DNA from: Cannabis sativa
Taxonomy: Eukaryota; Streptophyta; Magnoliopsida; Rosales; Cannabaceae
Assembly (NCBI RefSeq): GCF_029168945.1
Contig: NC_083604.1
Location: forward strand, 68,216,211 to 68,280,210
Length of the DNA: 64,000 nucleotides
Direction: 5' to 3'
In this document: positions 22,969 through 36,388 of the stretch, piece after piece
Layout of the letters: each line of letters opens with the position of its first letter
How positions within the stretch are numbered: position 1 is the first letter of the stretch
The notes under the pieces: model-generated
Seen by the model: the letters and a program-made list of their open reading frames with translations, nothing else
The model's database searches: none
Told to the model about the DNA's origin: nothing
Made by a program: the position numbers and the translations under genes

Positions 22969-23374
22969 TGATAGCAAAGCCCAAGTTGACAGCCCACAAA
23001 CAATCAGCCCAATACAATTGGACCCAGAAGCCATTATACAGCAAGTCAAAGAATGGGAAGAAGCTTCGGCTCAGCACATCACAGAAGGCTCGAAAGAGAA
23101 GGTGAACAGTGAAATCGACCAAGCTGAAAAGGGGGAAACAAGCCGTAAGAGGAAGAGGATCAAGCCAAGCTGGTTGAGAGACTTTGTTCTGTTATGGGCG
23201 CGATGAAGGGAGAGAAAGTAAGCTGAGTAGGAGTAACCGAATTTTCTATTGAGGATTGTAATGAGATTATATAAATTTCTTGTATGACTCTATTTTGTTT
23301 TTTATGCTGTGAATGAAATTGCCTTGAGCAAGTTTGGAGATTAGCTCTGTCTCGAAGAGAGCAATTACTTAACA
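22969..23374 (+). repeat. 5' LTR of the Reina-like element
   Basis: 406 bp, from TGATAGC to TTAACA. Directly after it, TT TGGTGCTTTCATTGA occupies the primer-binding-site position. I do not assign the tRNA. Confidence 0.93.
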
Positions 23375-23412
23375 TTTGGTGCTTTCATTGACCCTTTTTT
23401 TTTCTTTCCAGA

Positions 23413-26400
23413 ATGAAGAACGAGGAGATTGCTGCATTGTTGCAGGCGTTGGACCTCAAGTGGGAACAACGATCGGAATCCCAGATGGAGACTATCAAGA
23501 TGATGATCGATGAACGCTTCAACCAGAATTCTCAACCATCGCCGGTGAACCAAGTGGGTGAAGCAAGTGGGGGCAGAGACTCAGTTCGCGAACGGAGCCG
23601 ACGTTCCGATGCTGAATCAGATTGCCGAGACATCAACTCAATTCTCAAAACCTTGCGAGTTAAGGTGCCTCGCTTTGACGGACAGAATGTGGACGATTGG
23701 ATTTATAAGATCAATAAGTTTTTTGATCTTCACCGAGTGGATTATGGAATGCGATTAGCGGTTGTTCCGTTTCACTTAGGCGGACCTCCATCCAGCTGGT
23801 TTCAATGGATGGAAAAAGGTGGATCGATTTATGATTGGGATTCCTTCTTAAGGGAATTACAACTTCGCTTTGGTACATCCATTTACGACGATCCTTTGGG
23901 TTGAATTTCGAAACTCACACAGACGGGGAAGGTTTCGGAGTACAGACAAGAGTTCGAAATGTTGATGCCTCGTATCACAGGAGTGGCAGACTCCATGTTC
24001 TTGAACTTCTTCATTTGGGGACTGAAGTTAGAAATCCGACGAGAGTTATTGATGGCACCTCCTGCGAATTTAGCCGATGCTATGGCCAAAGCTCAATTAT
24101 TCGAGGATCGCAATGAAGATCTGTTCGCTCGACAACGAGACCATAATAGAACCGGGTGGATCTCGAAACCAAGTTACCAACAACCTAATTCACATTCAAC
24201 TTTTTCGACCACATACAAGCCGAGTACGGGTCCTCCATCACCTCCAATCCAACCATTGGGTAAACCACCCAATACAATCTCTCTGCCAATTAAGAAATTA
24301 TCACCCAGTGAAATGAAGGAACGTCGGGAGAAAGACTTATGCTATACATGTGAAGAGAAGTTTCATTATGGTCATAAATGCAAGAACAAAATGTTGATTA
24401 TGTGCGTTCAAGATGAGGAAGATGCATCCATGGGGGCTGACGAGGAGGAACATGAAATTGACAGTCCAGAAGAAGAAGTAAGTCTCAATTCGCTCTCTAA
24501 TTCATTGAACCCGAGAATTTTCCGCATTACAGCGAAACATGGCAATGAATTACTCGAAGTATTGGTCGACACCGGTAGCAATAATAATTTTATTCAAGAA
24601 TCATTGGCTACACAACTCAATTTACCGTGGGAAGAGACGAAACGTTTCAAAGTATACATGGGTAATGGAAATTTTATGTTGTGTTACAAGCTCTGTAAGG
24701 AGGTTGAGCTATGGTTACAATGGCACTGCTTCATAGTAAATCTATATGTTCTTCCGATCTGTGGCTTGGACGTCGTTTTGGGTATGCAATGGCTTCAAAC
24801 TTTGCGACCGTGCATTCACGATCACAAGGCACTCACCATGGAATTTACTTGGCAGGGAAACATTATTAAGCTATCGGGTTCCACTCAAATTTCTGGGAAC
24901 CATCTTACTTACACACAGCTCACTACCTTACTGCGCGAAGGAGAAGTTCGGGGTTTATTTCGACTCGAAACAACTGAGGACACTAAGGAGAATGACATTA
25001 CTAATCTGGCAGCTCTTGAATCCCATTTTCCGCCACAGGGACGGGGTTTATTGTCTCAGTTTGCAGCAGTTTTTGCTACACCGAATCAGTTGCCCCCTTT
25101 TCGTTCGGTGGATCACCGCATTTTTCTACAGCCAAGCTCGGCACCTGTAAACGTGCGACCTTACCGGTACCCCTATTTTCAAAAGGACGTTATTGAAAAA
25201 CTGGTGCAAGAGATGCAGGATGTTGGATTTATTCGACCAAGTACTAGCCCCTATTCTTCACCTGTGCTATTAGTTAAAAAGAAAGACGGGTCATGGCGAT
25301 TCTGCGTGGATTACAGAGCGTTGAACGGTCTCACCATTAAAGACCGCTTCCCCATTCCCACAATAGACGAACTACTCGACGAACTGGGTGGTGCTACCGT
25401 CTTCTCCAAGTTAGATCTGAGAGCTGGCTATCATCAAATACGAATGGATCGCAGGGACATTCACAAGACATCTTTCAGGACGCACCAAGGCCATTACGAA
25501 TTTGTTGTGATGCCTTTTGGGCTAACAAATGCCCCTTCGACGTTCCAAGCAGCTATGAATCAGGTTTTCAGACCCTACCTTCGACATTTTGTTATCGTTT
25601 TTTTTTTACGATATTCTTGTGTACAGCAACAATGAGACCGACCACGCTCAACATCTGGCCATAGTCCTTCGAGTGCTCCAGGATACTAAATTTTTTGCTA
25701 AGGCCAGTAAATGCAATTTCTTCCAGAAAAGAGTTGAATATTTAGGCCACTTGGTATCTTCAAATGGTGTGCAGGCTGATCCATCAAAGATTACAGCCAT
25801 GAACGAATGGCCTGTGCCTACTTCTTTGAAACAACTACGTGGATTCTTGGGTCTTACAGGATATTACCGCCGCTTTGTATCTCATTATGCAACAATAGCA
25901 TCCCCTCTGACTGACTTACTGAAGCGAGACAATTTTAAATGGACTGCCGAAGCTGCTACTGCCTTTGCCCATCTCAAGAAAGCGATGACCGAGACACCCG
26001 TACTCAAGTTGCCTGATTTTTCTAAAGAATTTATAGTTGAAACAGATGCATCTAACGTCGGCATAGGAGCTATTTTAATGCAGGATGGCCACCCATTGGC
26101 TTATTTTAGCAAGAAATTGGGACCTCGTTTCATGGGTTCGTCGGCTTATCTAAGGGAGATGCGTGCGATAGTTGAAGCAGTCAACAAATGGCGACAGTAT
26201 TTGTTAGGCCACCATTTCATTATCAGGACAGACCACAGAAGTTTACGGGAGCTCTTAACACAAGTCATTTAAACACCGGAACAACAACAGTTCATTCATA
26301 AGCTGCTGGGTTTTCATTTTACTATTGAATACAAAGCGGGTACATTAAATTTTGCTGTTGATGCCCTCTCCCGAAAGTTTGAGACACCTTCTTCATCATT

Positions 26401-28120
26401 ATTGATCGGTTAAAGTGCTGGTTGTTATGATTTTCTAGAGGAATTACAGCAGGAGAATATTACTTGCCCAGATTTGAGGCTTCTTCACACTCAATTGCAG
26501 CAGGGACAGCTTGATGCTACTTTGTATTCTCAGAGAGATGGCCTCATGTACTACCGCCAAAAACTTTTTATTAGTGCTTATTCTAATCTGAAACAAAAAC
26601 TGCTTCATGAGTTCCATGATACACCAATGCGAGGCCATGCGGGCATAGAGTGCACCTACTTGCGCTTAGGAGCAAATTTTTTTGGCATGGGATGCGATCT
26701 GATGTTAAGCAATTTGTGGCCACTTGCACTATTTGTCAAACGGTGAAACATTCAACTTCGGCACCATATGGTCTTCTTCAACCGCTAGACATTCCAGAGA
26801 GAGTTTAGGAGGACTTAGCTATGGATTTCATTGTAGGCCTTCCTAACTCTAATGGCGTCACAAACATTTTGGTCGTGATTGATTGCTTCACAAAATATGC
26901 ACACTTTGGTGCCTTGCCCCGTCAATACTCAGCCACAAAAGTGGCAGAATTATTCAGCAATATGGTCATTAAGCTCCATGGATTACCGAGAACTATAGTG
27001 AGTGACAGAGATCCGGTGTTTACTAGTGCATTTTGGAAGAAGCTATTTGAGCTTATGGGCACTAAGTTGAAAATGAGCTCAGCTTATCATCCCCAAACGG
27101 ATGGTCAAACGGAAGTTACGAACCGCTATTTGGAGCAATATCTTCGAGCTTTAATTGCCGAGAATCCCAAACAATGGAGCAAGTTTTTGTGTTGGGCAGA
27201 GTATCATTATAACACGAGCCACCATTCCGCTATTGCAATGACTCCCTTTCAGACGGTATATGGCCGAACACCTCCATCCATTCCGACGTATATTCAAGGG
27301 TCCACAACTGTTCAAGCGGTAGAGGAAGACTTGTTGACAAGGGACGACATCTTACAGCATCTCAAAGACAATTTGCTCAAGGCTCAAAACAGAATGTGCC
27401 AACAGGCTAACAAGAAGCGCAAAGACATCTCCTTCCAAATTGGCGATTTGGTCTTGGTTAAACTCCAACCTTACCGGCAATCCACAGTAGCACCGCAACA
27501 ACTTCAAGCTTAGTCGTCGATATTTTGGCCCGTTTGAAGTTATCGGACATGCCGGCCCCGTTGCATATACGCTAAAACTTCCCCAAGGCAGCCGCATCCA
27601 CCCCACTTTTCACGTATCACTGCTCAAACCATTTCGGGGATCACAACAGTTACCGTGCTATCCGTTGCCTGAGTTCAGCTTGGCTAAAAAACCAATCCTC
27701 ACGCCGTTGGCTATTCTCGCTACCAGAATTAATCACACAGCTACTGGTATGACTCGTCAAGTGCTCGTTCAATGGACTCTCAGTTCGCCTGAAGATGCAA
27801 CATGGGAAGACTTTGATGCTTTCATACGGATGTACAATTTAGTCGACCTTGAGGACAAGGTCGTTCTCGGAGAGGGAAGCAGTGATAGCAAAGCCCAAGT
27901 TGACAGCCCACAAACAATCAACCCAATACAATTGGACCCAGAAGCCATTATACAGCAAGTCAAAGAATGGGAAGAAGCTTCGGCTCAGCGCATCACAGAA
28001 GGCTCGAAAGAGAAGGTGAACAGTGAAATCGACCAAGCTGAAAAGGGGGAAACAAGCCGCAAGAGGAAGAGGATCAAGCCAAGCTGGTTGAGAGACTTTG
28101 TTCTGTTATGGGCGCGATGA
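23413..28120 (+). pseudogene. Reina-like gag-pol, multiply broken, ending inside the LTR
   Basis: Domain order is gag (23413-24300), CCHC knuckle with exact C-x2-C-x4-H-x4-C spacing (near 24343), aspartic protease with VDTGS (24568), RT (25150-25700), RNase H (26000-26260, ETDASNVGIGAIL), integrase (26815-27250, with VIDCFTKY, VSDRDP and the HPQTDGQTE glutamate) and a chromodomain-like end ([17 protein letters not shown], 27775-27825). Breaks: TGA at 23902, a one-base shift at the ten-T run 25598-25607, TAA at 26270, a shift at a seven-T run near 26680, TAG at 26806, and a shift near 27508. The RT motif expected as DD reads YD at 25607-25612. The final frame continues 238 bp into the 3' LTR and stops at 28118-28120. 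Confidence 0.92.
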
Positions 28121-28288
28121 AGAGAGAGAAAGTAAGCTGAGTAGGAGTAACCGAATTTGCTATTGAAGATTGTAATGAGATTATATAAATTTCTTGTATG
28201 ACTCTATTTTGTTTTTTATGCTGTGAATGAAATTGCCTTGAGCAAGTTTGGAGATTAGCTCTGTCTCGAAGAGAGCAATTACTTAACA
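27883..28288 (+). repeat. 3' LTR of the Reina-like element
   Basis: 406 bp, with six substitutions relative to the 5' LTR. Its first 238 bases continue the pol reading frame, including a basic tract RKRKRIK. Confidence 0.93.
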
Positions 28289-28443
28289 TTGTATCCATTA
28301 ATCAATGCAGGTGTCACCAGCTCTGAGTGCTAGGCTGTAGCATAATATCTACAATTTGGATAGTAAAAAGTTTCACTTTTACACTTATGAAAAAAAAAAT
28401 TAAGCCTTACAAATAATTCCTTAATATATATTACAAAATTACA

Positions 28444-28832
28444 TGTTGAGAATCATGGGGTTCCATCTCAAAACCAATTGGCAATGAGTGGAGTAGCCCA
28501 TTTTCTTATATATGCCTCAATACTTTTACATTTAATGGTGGCTATTTTTGCTCACCAACCTTGAATCACCTTATCACAGGCCATGCCATTTGCTCGCTTA
28601 TTTTTGTTCGGATCTCAGGCGTCTTTGCACCATCTGGATCTCGTGCGGCTGGCTAACCATCTGGATAGGTGTGGATCGAAAGCCCGCTAGGGATATGGCT
28701 CTGATACCATGTTGAGAATCATGTGGTTCCATCTCAAAACCAATTGCCAATGAGTGGAGTAGCCCATGTTCTTATATATAGCTCAATACTTTTACATTTA
28801 ATCCATGTGGGACAATGTTTTCCAATATTACA
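28444..28832 (-). mobile_element. TRIM-like miniature LTR retroelement, partly deleted
   Basis: Two direct repeats of about 94 bp (28444-28538 and 28710-28803) flank about 170 bp. Beside the right copy, 28701-28709 is CTGATACCA, the complement of a tRNA-iMet PBS, so the element runs on the minus strand. Its 5' LTR is 28710-28832, from TGTAATATTGG to CTCAACA when read on minus. The left LTR lacks about 30 bp. There is no coding capacity. Size and layout fit the TRIM class. Confidence 0.72.
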
Positions 28833-29554
28833 TAAGACATAATTAAAAATTACACCACTCAAATTTTCAATTTTTTTACTTTTATACTCTGGGGCGGAAT
28901 TTTTTTCAAAAATATTGTGTAAGTTTTATACTGTGTACTGTGTTAAGTTTTCATTGTTGTTCTGCGGTTGTTTTCTAGTTGTTCCATTGTTGGTTTTAAT
29001 TGTTTTGTTTTGTGTTCCACTGTTGTTTTATAAAAATATAGTATTTTTGAAAAGATTTTCGTGTAACAGTATTTTTGTAAAAATTAACTTAAATTCTAAT
29101 ATTTTTATAAGTTTTCCTTAAAATAATAGAGTAACTCCTATAATATATAGAAAGTACGTAATTGTAATAAAATAAAATTACTCGTCAATATATATATACA
29201 ACAATAATATTTTCACAGTTATATAATTACCAAATAGTTAAAATTTATAACCCGAAAAATACTAATTAAGATAATACTAAGATAATATTCCGCATCCTTA
29301 ACTGGTCATGTCTATATAAATCATACAAACTATCTGTTAATAATTAGATACATATCTAATCTTTAAAAAAGAGTTAATTAATAATTAAGGTAGGACTAAG
29401 CTAATCTTATGGTTCTCCATCAACGACTTTCCCACATCCATAGGTATCCAACTGAGTTCCTGAAAAGGAAATATAGAGGGTGAGCTTATAAAGTCCAATA
29501 GGAAAACAACTAATATCAAATGACTATTTATTTAATAAAAATTCATGCATGGTT
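28833..29554. other. AT-rich intergenic DNA
   Basis: No gene is seen. A GT/TTG-rich tract at 28915-29050 resembles TTGTTGTTTT-rich tracts near 49560-50000 in the MULE, but this may be composition only. Confidence 0.45.
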
Positions 29555-30210
29555 AGTGTTATCCGCATTTTTGGTACAATACACATGGCCTCCAAACCCA
29601 CCTAGATAGGACCTTCCGAGTGTTATTTTGGTTATGAGCTCATGATACCTTTTGCCCTTGATATGTCGAGCTCCGGTATCATGAGCTTGGAGGGAAAGGG
29701 AGGTGCGTTCTCGGGAGACCCTTCCGGTTTCCTTATTTGTTTTCTCCTATAAATAACGAAACTCCAGCTGTCAGATTGGTCGGGAAGATCATATCGCAAT
29801 TAAAGGAGAAACTTTCCATAACAAGCGTAGGACAGTTATTTCAGAATATTCTCCCATTAAAATCATGTACAATTTTGACCTGATTAACTCAAGCCTGATT
29901 TTCCTAGTTAGCAGATTGTATTCTTCATGGGCTGGACTTCATGAGTAAGCCCAAAGACATTGTTCAGTTGTAAACTCCCCAGTAGAGAGAAAATGGGAAA
30001 CCCTAATGTAATTCTTCAACTACTATAAATACCCAACTAATCTCATAGATTAAGGGTTGAATTCTCTCGTGTTCTTTTGCTCAGGCAAACATAATAAGAT
30101 ACACCTTGTATCCCTTCGAGAATATTTACAAGTAAACACTTCACTGAATAAAACAGACTCGTGGACTAAGGCTAGTTAACGCCCCAGTCACGTAAAAACT
30201 GTTTGTCTCT
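29555..30210 (+). repeat. LTR fragment of a Ty3/gypsy-type element
   Basis: The order of signals is LTR-like: TATA-like CTATAAATACCC near 30025, ATTAAGGGTTGAATTC near 30050, ACACTTCACTGAATAAAACA near 30137 (possible poly-A signal), then a U5-like GTGGACTAAGGCTAGTTAAC and CACGTAAAAACTG near 30162-30202. That last pair is frequent at the U5 of large plant gypsy LTRs. Exact ends, target duplication and a partner LTR were not found. Confidence 0.5.
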
Positions 30211-31956
<1,746 letters not shown>

Positions 31957-32392
31957 AGATGTTTTGAATTGTAAAAGTATTATTAGGTTTAAGGGTTTTA
32001 GAAAAATAGTTAGTATATTTGTTTTAATGTGGTATATTAAAGATTTTGTTAAGTATTTAAGTATACTTTATCAAATTTTCTTTTTATAATAAGTGGTTGT
32101 CTAATTTTATTTGTCTCAATTAATTAAAAAAAAATTAATTGAATGAAATTCTTTTATTTTTTAACACTTTCTATGTAAATTTAATGAATTATAACATACT
32201 AACACGTAATTAAATAAAAATATTCTTTATAATTAAACAAAACTATTTTAACATAATTAGAAAATGATTAGAGTATAAATTTTTTTTTCAAAAAGAAAAA
32301 AAAATGATACCTTAGGTATTATGCTAAAACATATGTTTTGAGAACTTCACCAATAATATGTGTTATACCTAGTTTTTGCCAACAAAATAAAA

Positions 32393-33208
32393 GAGAAATG
32401 CTAAAGGTACTCATGGTGTCTAGTACCTTGTGATGTGTAATATTGTTATTGGTTAGGGGTGTTTATAAAATAGTTAATCTAATCCAATTCGTACGATCCA
32501 ATCCAATCTAATCCACAAAGTAAGAATATCTGTACTTGTGCAGATTTAATTAGATTGGAAAATTCAAAATTTGCACTTGTGCGGATTGGATGTTGATTGA
32601 CATGTAAAAGTAACTGATCCAATCCAATCCACACATATTTATAAAAAATTTTAAAAATTATATGTACAATTAAAATTTTAATGTAAAGAAAATAGTAATT
32701 TAAAAATTTAATACATATAATACACATATATTTCAAAACTTAATAGCTTAAATGTATATTATATTCTTATATATAATTTTTTTTCTACATATAATTTAAA
32801 ATAAAATTAAACATTTTTATACATACATTTTTTTCTTTAAATTTGTTATTATTTATTTTAATTTGTTGTTAGAGACATAAAATAACAATATAATTATGTG
32901 AAAAAAATATATATTTTCATAAATATTAAATAATTTAATATTAAAAAAGTAACCAATCCAAAATAACCGATCTAATCTGCACTTTTACGGATTGGATTGG
33001 ATCTAAAATATGAAATCCGCACTTAGTGCGGATCGGATACACTATGAGCAAAATAGTACGGATTTGATTGGATGAATACCCAATGGTGCAACTCAATATC
33101 GTGTCCCACTTACTTTACTTTAATAAATATTATAGAAAATTGCTAACCAATTATACGGCGACACTTCATCGTGGTGCTAAGCACCATGGGTGCCTCATAG
33201 CAATGCTA
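32393..33208. mobile_element. MITE, GAGAAATG family, split by a hAT-like insert
   Basis: Terminal inverted repeats: left GAGAAATGCTAAAGGTACTC and, on the right, TAGCATTGCTATGAGGCACC when reverse-complemented. Perfect 9-bp flanks AAAATAAAA lie at 32384-32392 and 33209-33217. The element itself is about 190 bp; the rest is the nested copy at 32454-33082. The 9-bp duplication suggests Mutator-type mobilisation. Confidence 0.75.
32454..33082. mobile_element. hAT-like non-autonomous element, second copy, nested
   Basis: It is the same family as 1130-1810. It begins TAGGGGTGTTTATAAAATAG and ends with GGATTGGATGAATACCCA-like sequence, with the same opposed subterminal GGATTGG arrays and AT-rich middle. 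The right terminus has drifted and the flanks give no convincing duplication. Confidence 0.65.
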
Positions 33209-33217
33209 AAAATAAAA

Positions 33218-35470
33218 TGATTACTCTTGCATAAGGGCTCACATACCAAGAGTGCCTTGAAGATACTAAAGTCAACCCAACTTTGAACCAGACTTACAAA
33301 GGCCAAATGAGTTAAGACATCCTACTTAAGGGCCTCATGGCACCTCTATGAGACTCGAAAACATCGGCCAATTATTTGGTGTCGGGACTCACACACCCAA
33401 GTGTGTCCAAACTAGGGTTTATGGGCCTGGGCGAGCGTTTTCACCCTTGAGACATCAATTCGACAAGGAAACCAACAAGGACTTAATTCATTTAGGCATA
33501 AAAAGGCTTAGACTTGAACATAAAGTGAAAATTACACAAGAACCCCATGCAATATGGCATATGCGACCACTGCCACATGAAGATGGCAGTATTCTCCTGC
33601 TTTATGGAGAGGACTGCCACATGAAGATGGTAGTATTCTCCTCCTTTTTAGAGAGCACTACCACAAGAAGATGGCAGCTCTCGCCACTCACTAAATACCA
33701 AAGGGAATTGTTAAAATGTGTTCCCTCAATACCAAGGAGTGCAACACAGGTGAAAGAAACCATTTCTCACCAAGGGACAAGCTTAGCTAACCACTGCCAT
33801 CTTTGTGGCACAAATTGTGGCAGTGGTCAGCCACATTGAAAGGGGACAAGATTTTTTCCCAAGAGTACTTTTTCATCAATAACATGTCAAAACTAAGTGA
33901 AAAAAGCCACCAAGTGGTATAGAAACCACTTGGCTGACCACTGCCACATTTTTGGCACAAATGGTGGCAGTGGTTGGCCATCACATAGGAGGAGGATTTT
34001 CATTGGCCAAATTGTATTTCCAACATTCATGTATCAAATATAAGTGAGAAAAGTCACCCAAGGCTCCATAGCACTCTTATGCGACCACTGCCCTCTTTTT
34101 GGCCAAAAAGATGTTAGTGCTCTCTTAAGCAATTGGTCAAGAACCAATGTGACCAAAGTGGTTTTTCTAGCATCCATATGATTGAAATAAGCAAGAAACA
34201 CCATTCATGGCTTCCCATAAGCCATGGCCAACCACTGCCACTTTTCGGCCCCGACTGTGGCAGTGGTCTCCCATTAGGGTTTCAAACGTCGAAATGAGGT
34301 TTTTGGGGTCCCGGGACCACCAAAATATGATTCACCCTAAAAAAAAAAAGTCAAAACACACTCCAAGGGGTCCAAGAACATGCATTGCCGAGAGCTGCCA
34401 CTTGGCCATGTCAGTGCTCACAGCTGGAGCAAAATACATAAAATTTCCTTCAATAAAGCAGGCATAACTCTCTCAATTTTTATCCAAATGATCTGGTTCA
34501 ACTTGCATTGGAAAGATATATTCAATAAAAATCTAAGTGTGTGTAATAGTCATAGCTCAATTCTGAAGTTATCGAGTCCAAAATTGGCTCACAAGGCAGG
34601 CTGGTACACTTTACTCGGGAATTGAGTAGTGTAATTAAGTGTAGGATGTTAGAGAACAATGCCATAGCCCATGTGGCATCTTGTGCGAGAAATGGCACCC
34701 CAAAACACATATTTCTAACACTTCTCACCAATGTCATCAATTTCAAGCTGAGAGGTGACATCCCTTGTCACTCCACTTCAATTTGATGCATAATCGAGAA
34801 TAACTAATTTTCCAATATTTGTGGGATTTTGACCTAAAAATAAGGAGATTTTTGTAGATATTTATTTATTTATAATTTTTCATTCATTATCAGGAATAAA
34901 ATATGAGATTTGTTTGTGAAACACCCCGACATGTGAGGGATCACTAACAAGCCCTAAGCCTATATAATGAGAGTACGATGTTGAAGTAGGGGGGATCTTT
35001 TTTTATGACTTACTCGACGGCAACTAAGAACACCATATCCTTTCCTTCACCTTTTTTTTTTTGAGTCTTCCATACTTTGTCGACATCAAATCTCCTTGAT
35101 CAAAGCACCATTGATCCACACAGTTACCAAGTACAGGGACCATTCTCTTTTCTTACTTTTATTGGTTTATTGTTCCCAAGAACCTCACAACCACCAACTT
35201 TGATTAGATTTGTGAATATTGAGTCTCCCATGAGTCTTGTGTTCATAAATCTTGATATAGATTTCACCTAGAAGTCCATTGTTGTTTTATTGTCCACTCA
35301 CTCTTGAGAACATAACTCTAGTGTGTCGAATCTAATTAATAAAAGTAAAAGTAGACGTAGCTCCATTACCATCGCGACATGGGGGTGAACTACTATAAAT
35401 CCCTGGTGTCTATTTTTTTATTGTGGTTTTATTTAGTTAAATTAATTCATCACAGTCCTCTTTATTTTAC
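33218..35470 (+). repeat. LTR-like repeat block with internal tandem arrays
   Basis: The right half has LTR features: CCTATATAATGAGAGTAC near 34959 as a TATA-like promoter, and a U5-like run with CATCGCGACATGGGGGTGAA and CTACTATAAATCCCTGGTGT at 35370-35411, a pairing common near plant LTR ends. The left half has GTGGCAGTGG palindromic arrays (separate entry). No PBS, gag or partner LTR adjoins it, so it may be a solo or truncated LTR. Outer limits are approximate. Confidence 0.5.
33567..34378. repeat. 44-bp (x3) and 147-bp (x4) tandem repeats with CCACTGCC/GGCAGTGG palindromes
   Basis: The word CCACTGCC or a one- or two-base variant begins at 33567, 33611 and 33655 (44-bp steps). It recurs at 33791, 33938, 34085 and 34232 (exactly 147-bp steps). 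In three of the later units a reverse-complement GGCAGTGG follows about 20-30 bp on, forming a hairpin. Unit bodies are diverged but share AAGTGAGAAAAGTCACCCAAGG-like text (trimmed: AAGTGAGAAAAG). Confidence 0.8.
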
Positions 35471-35589
35471 GATTTTCTTAGATCAGATAACGAAAAATTG
35501 CCTCAACAATATGTATTACTTTTTAAATCTATCTTGATATTATTGAGGATAATTTGCTCTGAAGTTACAAATATGACACACGTGTTGAT

Positions 35590-36340
35590 GAACTAGTATA
35601 TATATAAAGATTTAAAATTGCGGGTGTGGAGAAAGTCATCTGATCAAATTACAACCGATCAATCCAATATGATCAGATATCCAATCATAATTGGATTGGA
35701 TCGGATGTAAATTTTGAAAATCCAATCGGATCGGATCGGTTGTTGGATGAGACATCTGATCCAATGGATAACCGAACCGAACCGATCCAATTATCATCTA
35801 ATTATATTTATATATTATAAAAATATAAAATATATTTATAATTTTATATATTTAAAATATTTTATTTTAAAAAAATATATTAATTGATTTAATATACATT
35901 TAACACATTAGATTAAAGAAAAAAAACTTTAGATCTAAATTATTAATTTTTATTTTTCTAAACGCCAATAAAATTGTCAATGTTATTGATCAAGTTTTAT
36001 TTTTTGGCGGATTTATTATGAAATTATGAGAATTAGGTTAGACTAAACTAATGTTTATTATATATGTTGGGTTATTAGGTTTTAAATTATGTTTTTTATA
36101 TATTTTTTTCTTTTTAATAAAATCAACTTAAATGGTAGCTAAAATAGATTGGATGGATTCAATCTAATCTAATAGAAAGCCAATTAATGCATCCAATGGT
36201 AGAAACCGATCCAATTCAATACATTCATTGGATCGGATCGGATGTCTCAATTCGATTGGATTGGATCGAATAACAAAATCAAATATCTATTGGATTGGTT
36301 GTGTCCAAATCTATTAGATGTGATCTAATTCTAAACATGT
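35590..36340. repeat. GGATCGGAT/ATCCGATCC-rich repeat
   Basis: Both ends carry clustered GATTGGATCGGATG-type words in opposite orientation around an AT-rich centre. The layout is like the hAT-like elements at 1130 and 32454, but the motif differs (GATCGGATC rather than GTGCGGATT). Termini and target duplication could not be fixed. Confidence 0.5.
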
Positions 36341-36388
36341 CCCATTGCGATTGACTAGCGATACTCCCTATGTGATACTTAAACTATA

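Larger units (their letters stand above)
22969..28288 (+). mobile_element. Full-length Ty3/gypsy chromovirus, Reina-like, with TTGTA duplication
   Basis: A complete 5320-bp element: two 406-bp LTRs, one gag-pol region, and perfect 5-bp target duplications TTGTA at 22964-22968 and 28289-28293. The LTRs differ at six positions, about 1.5%. Small size, short LTRs and a C-terminal chromodomain suggest the Reina clade (inference). Coding is broken by nonsense changes, homopolymer shifts and a lost RT aspartate. Confidence 0.95.

Noticed and set aside
34207..34625. Open frames in the 147-bp repeat region
   Set aside because: They follow repeat sequence, change with each unit and match no family.
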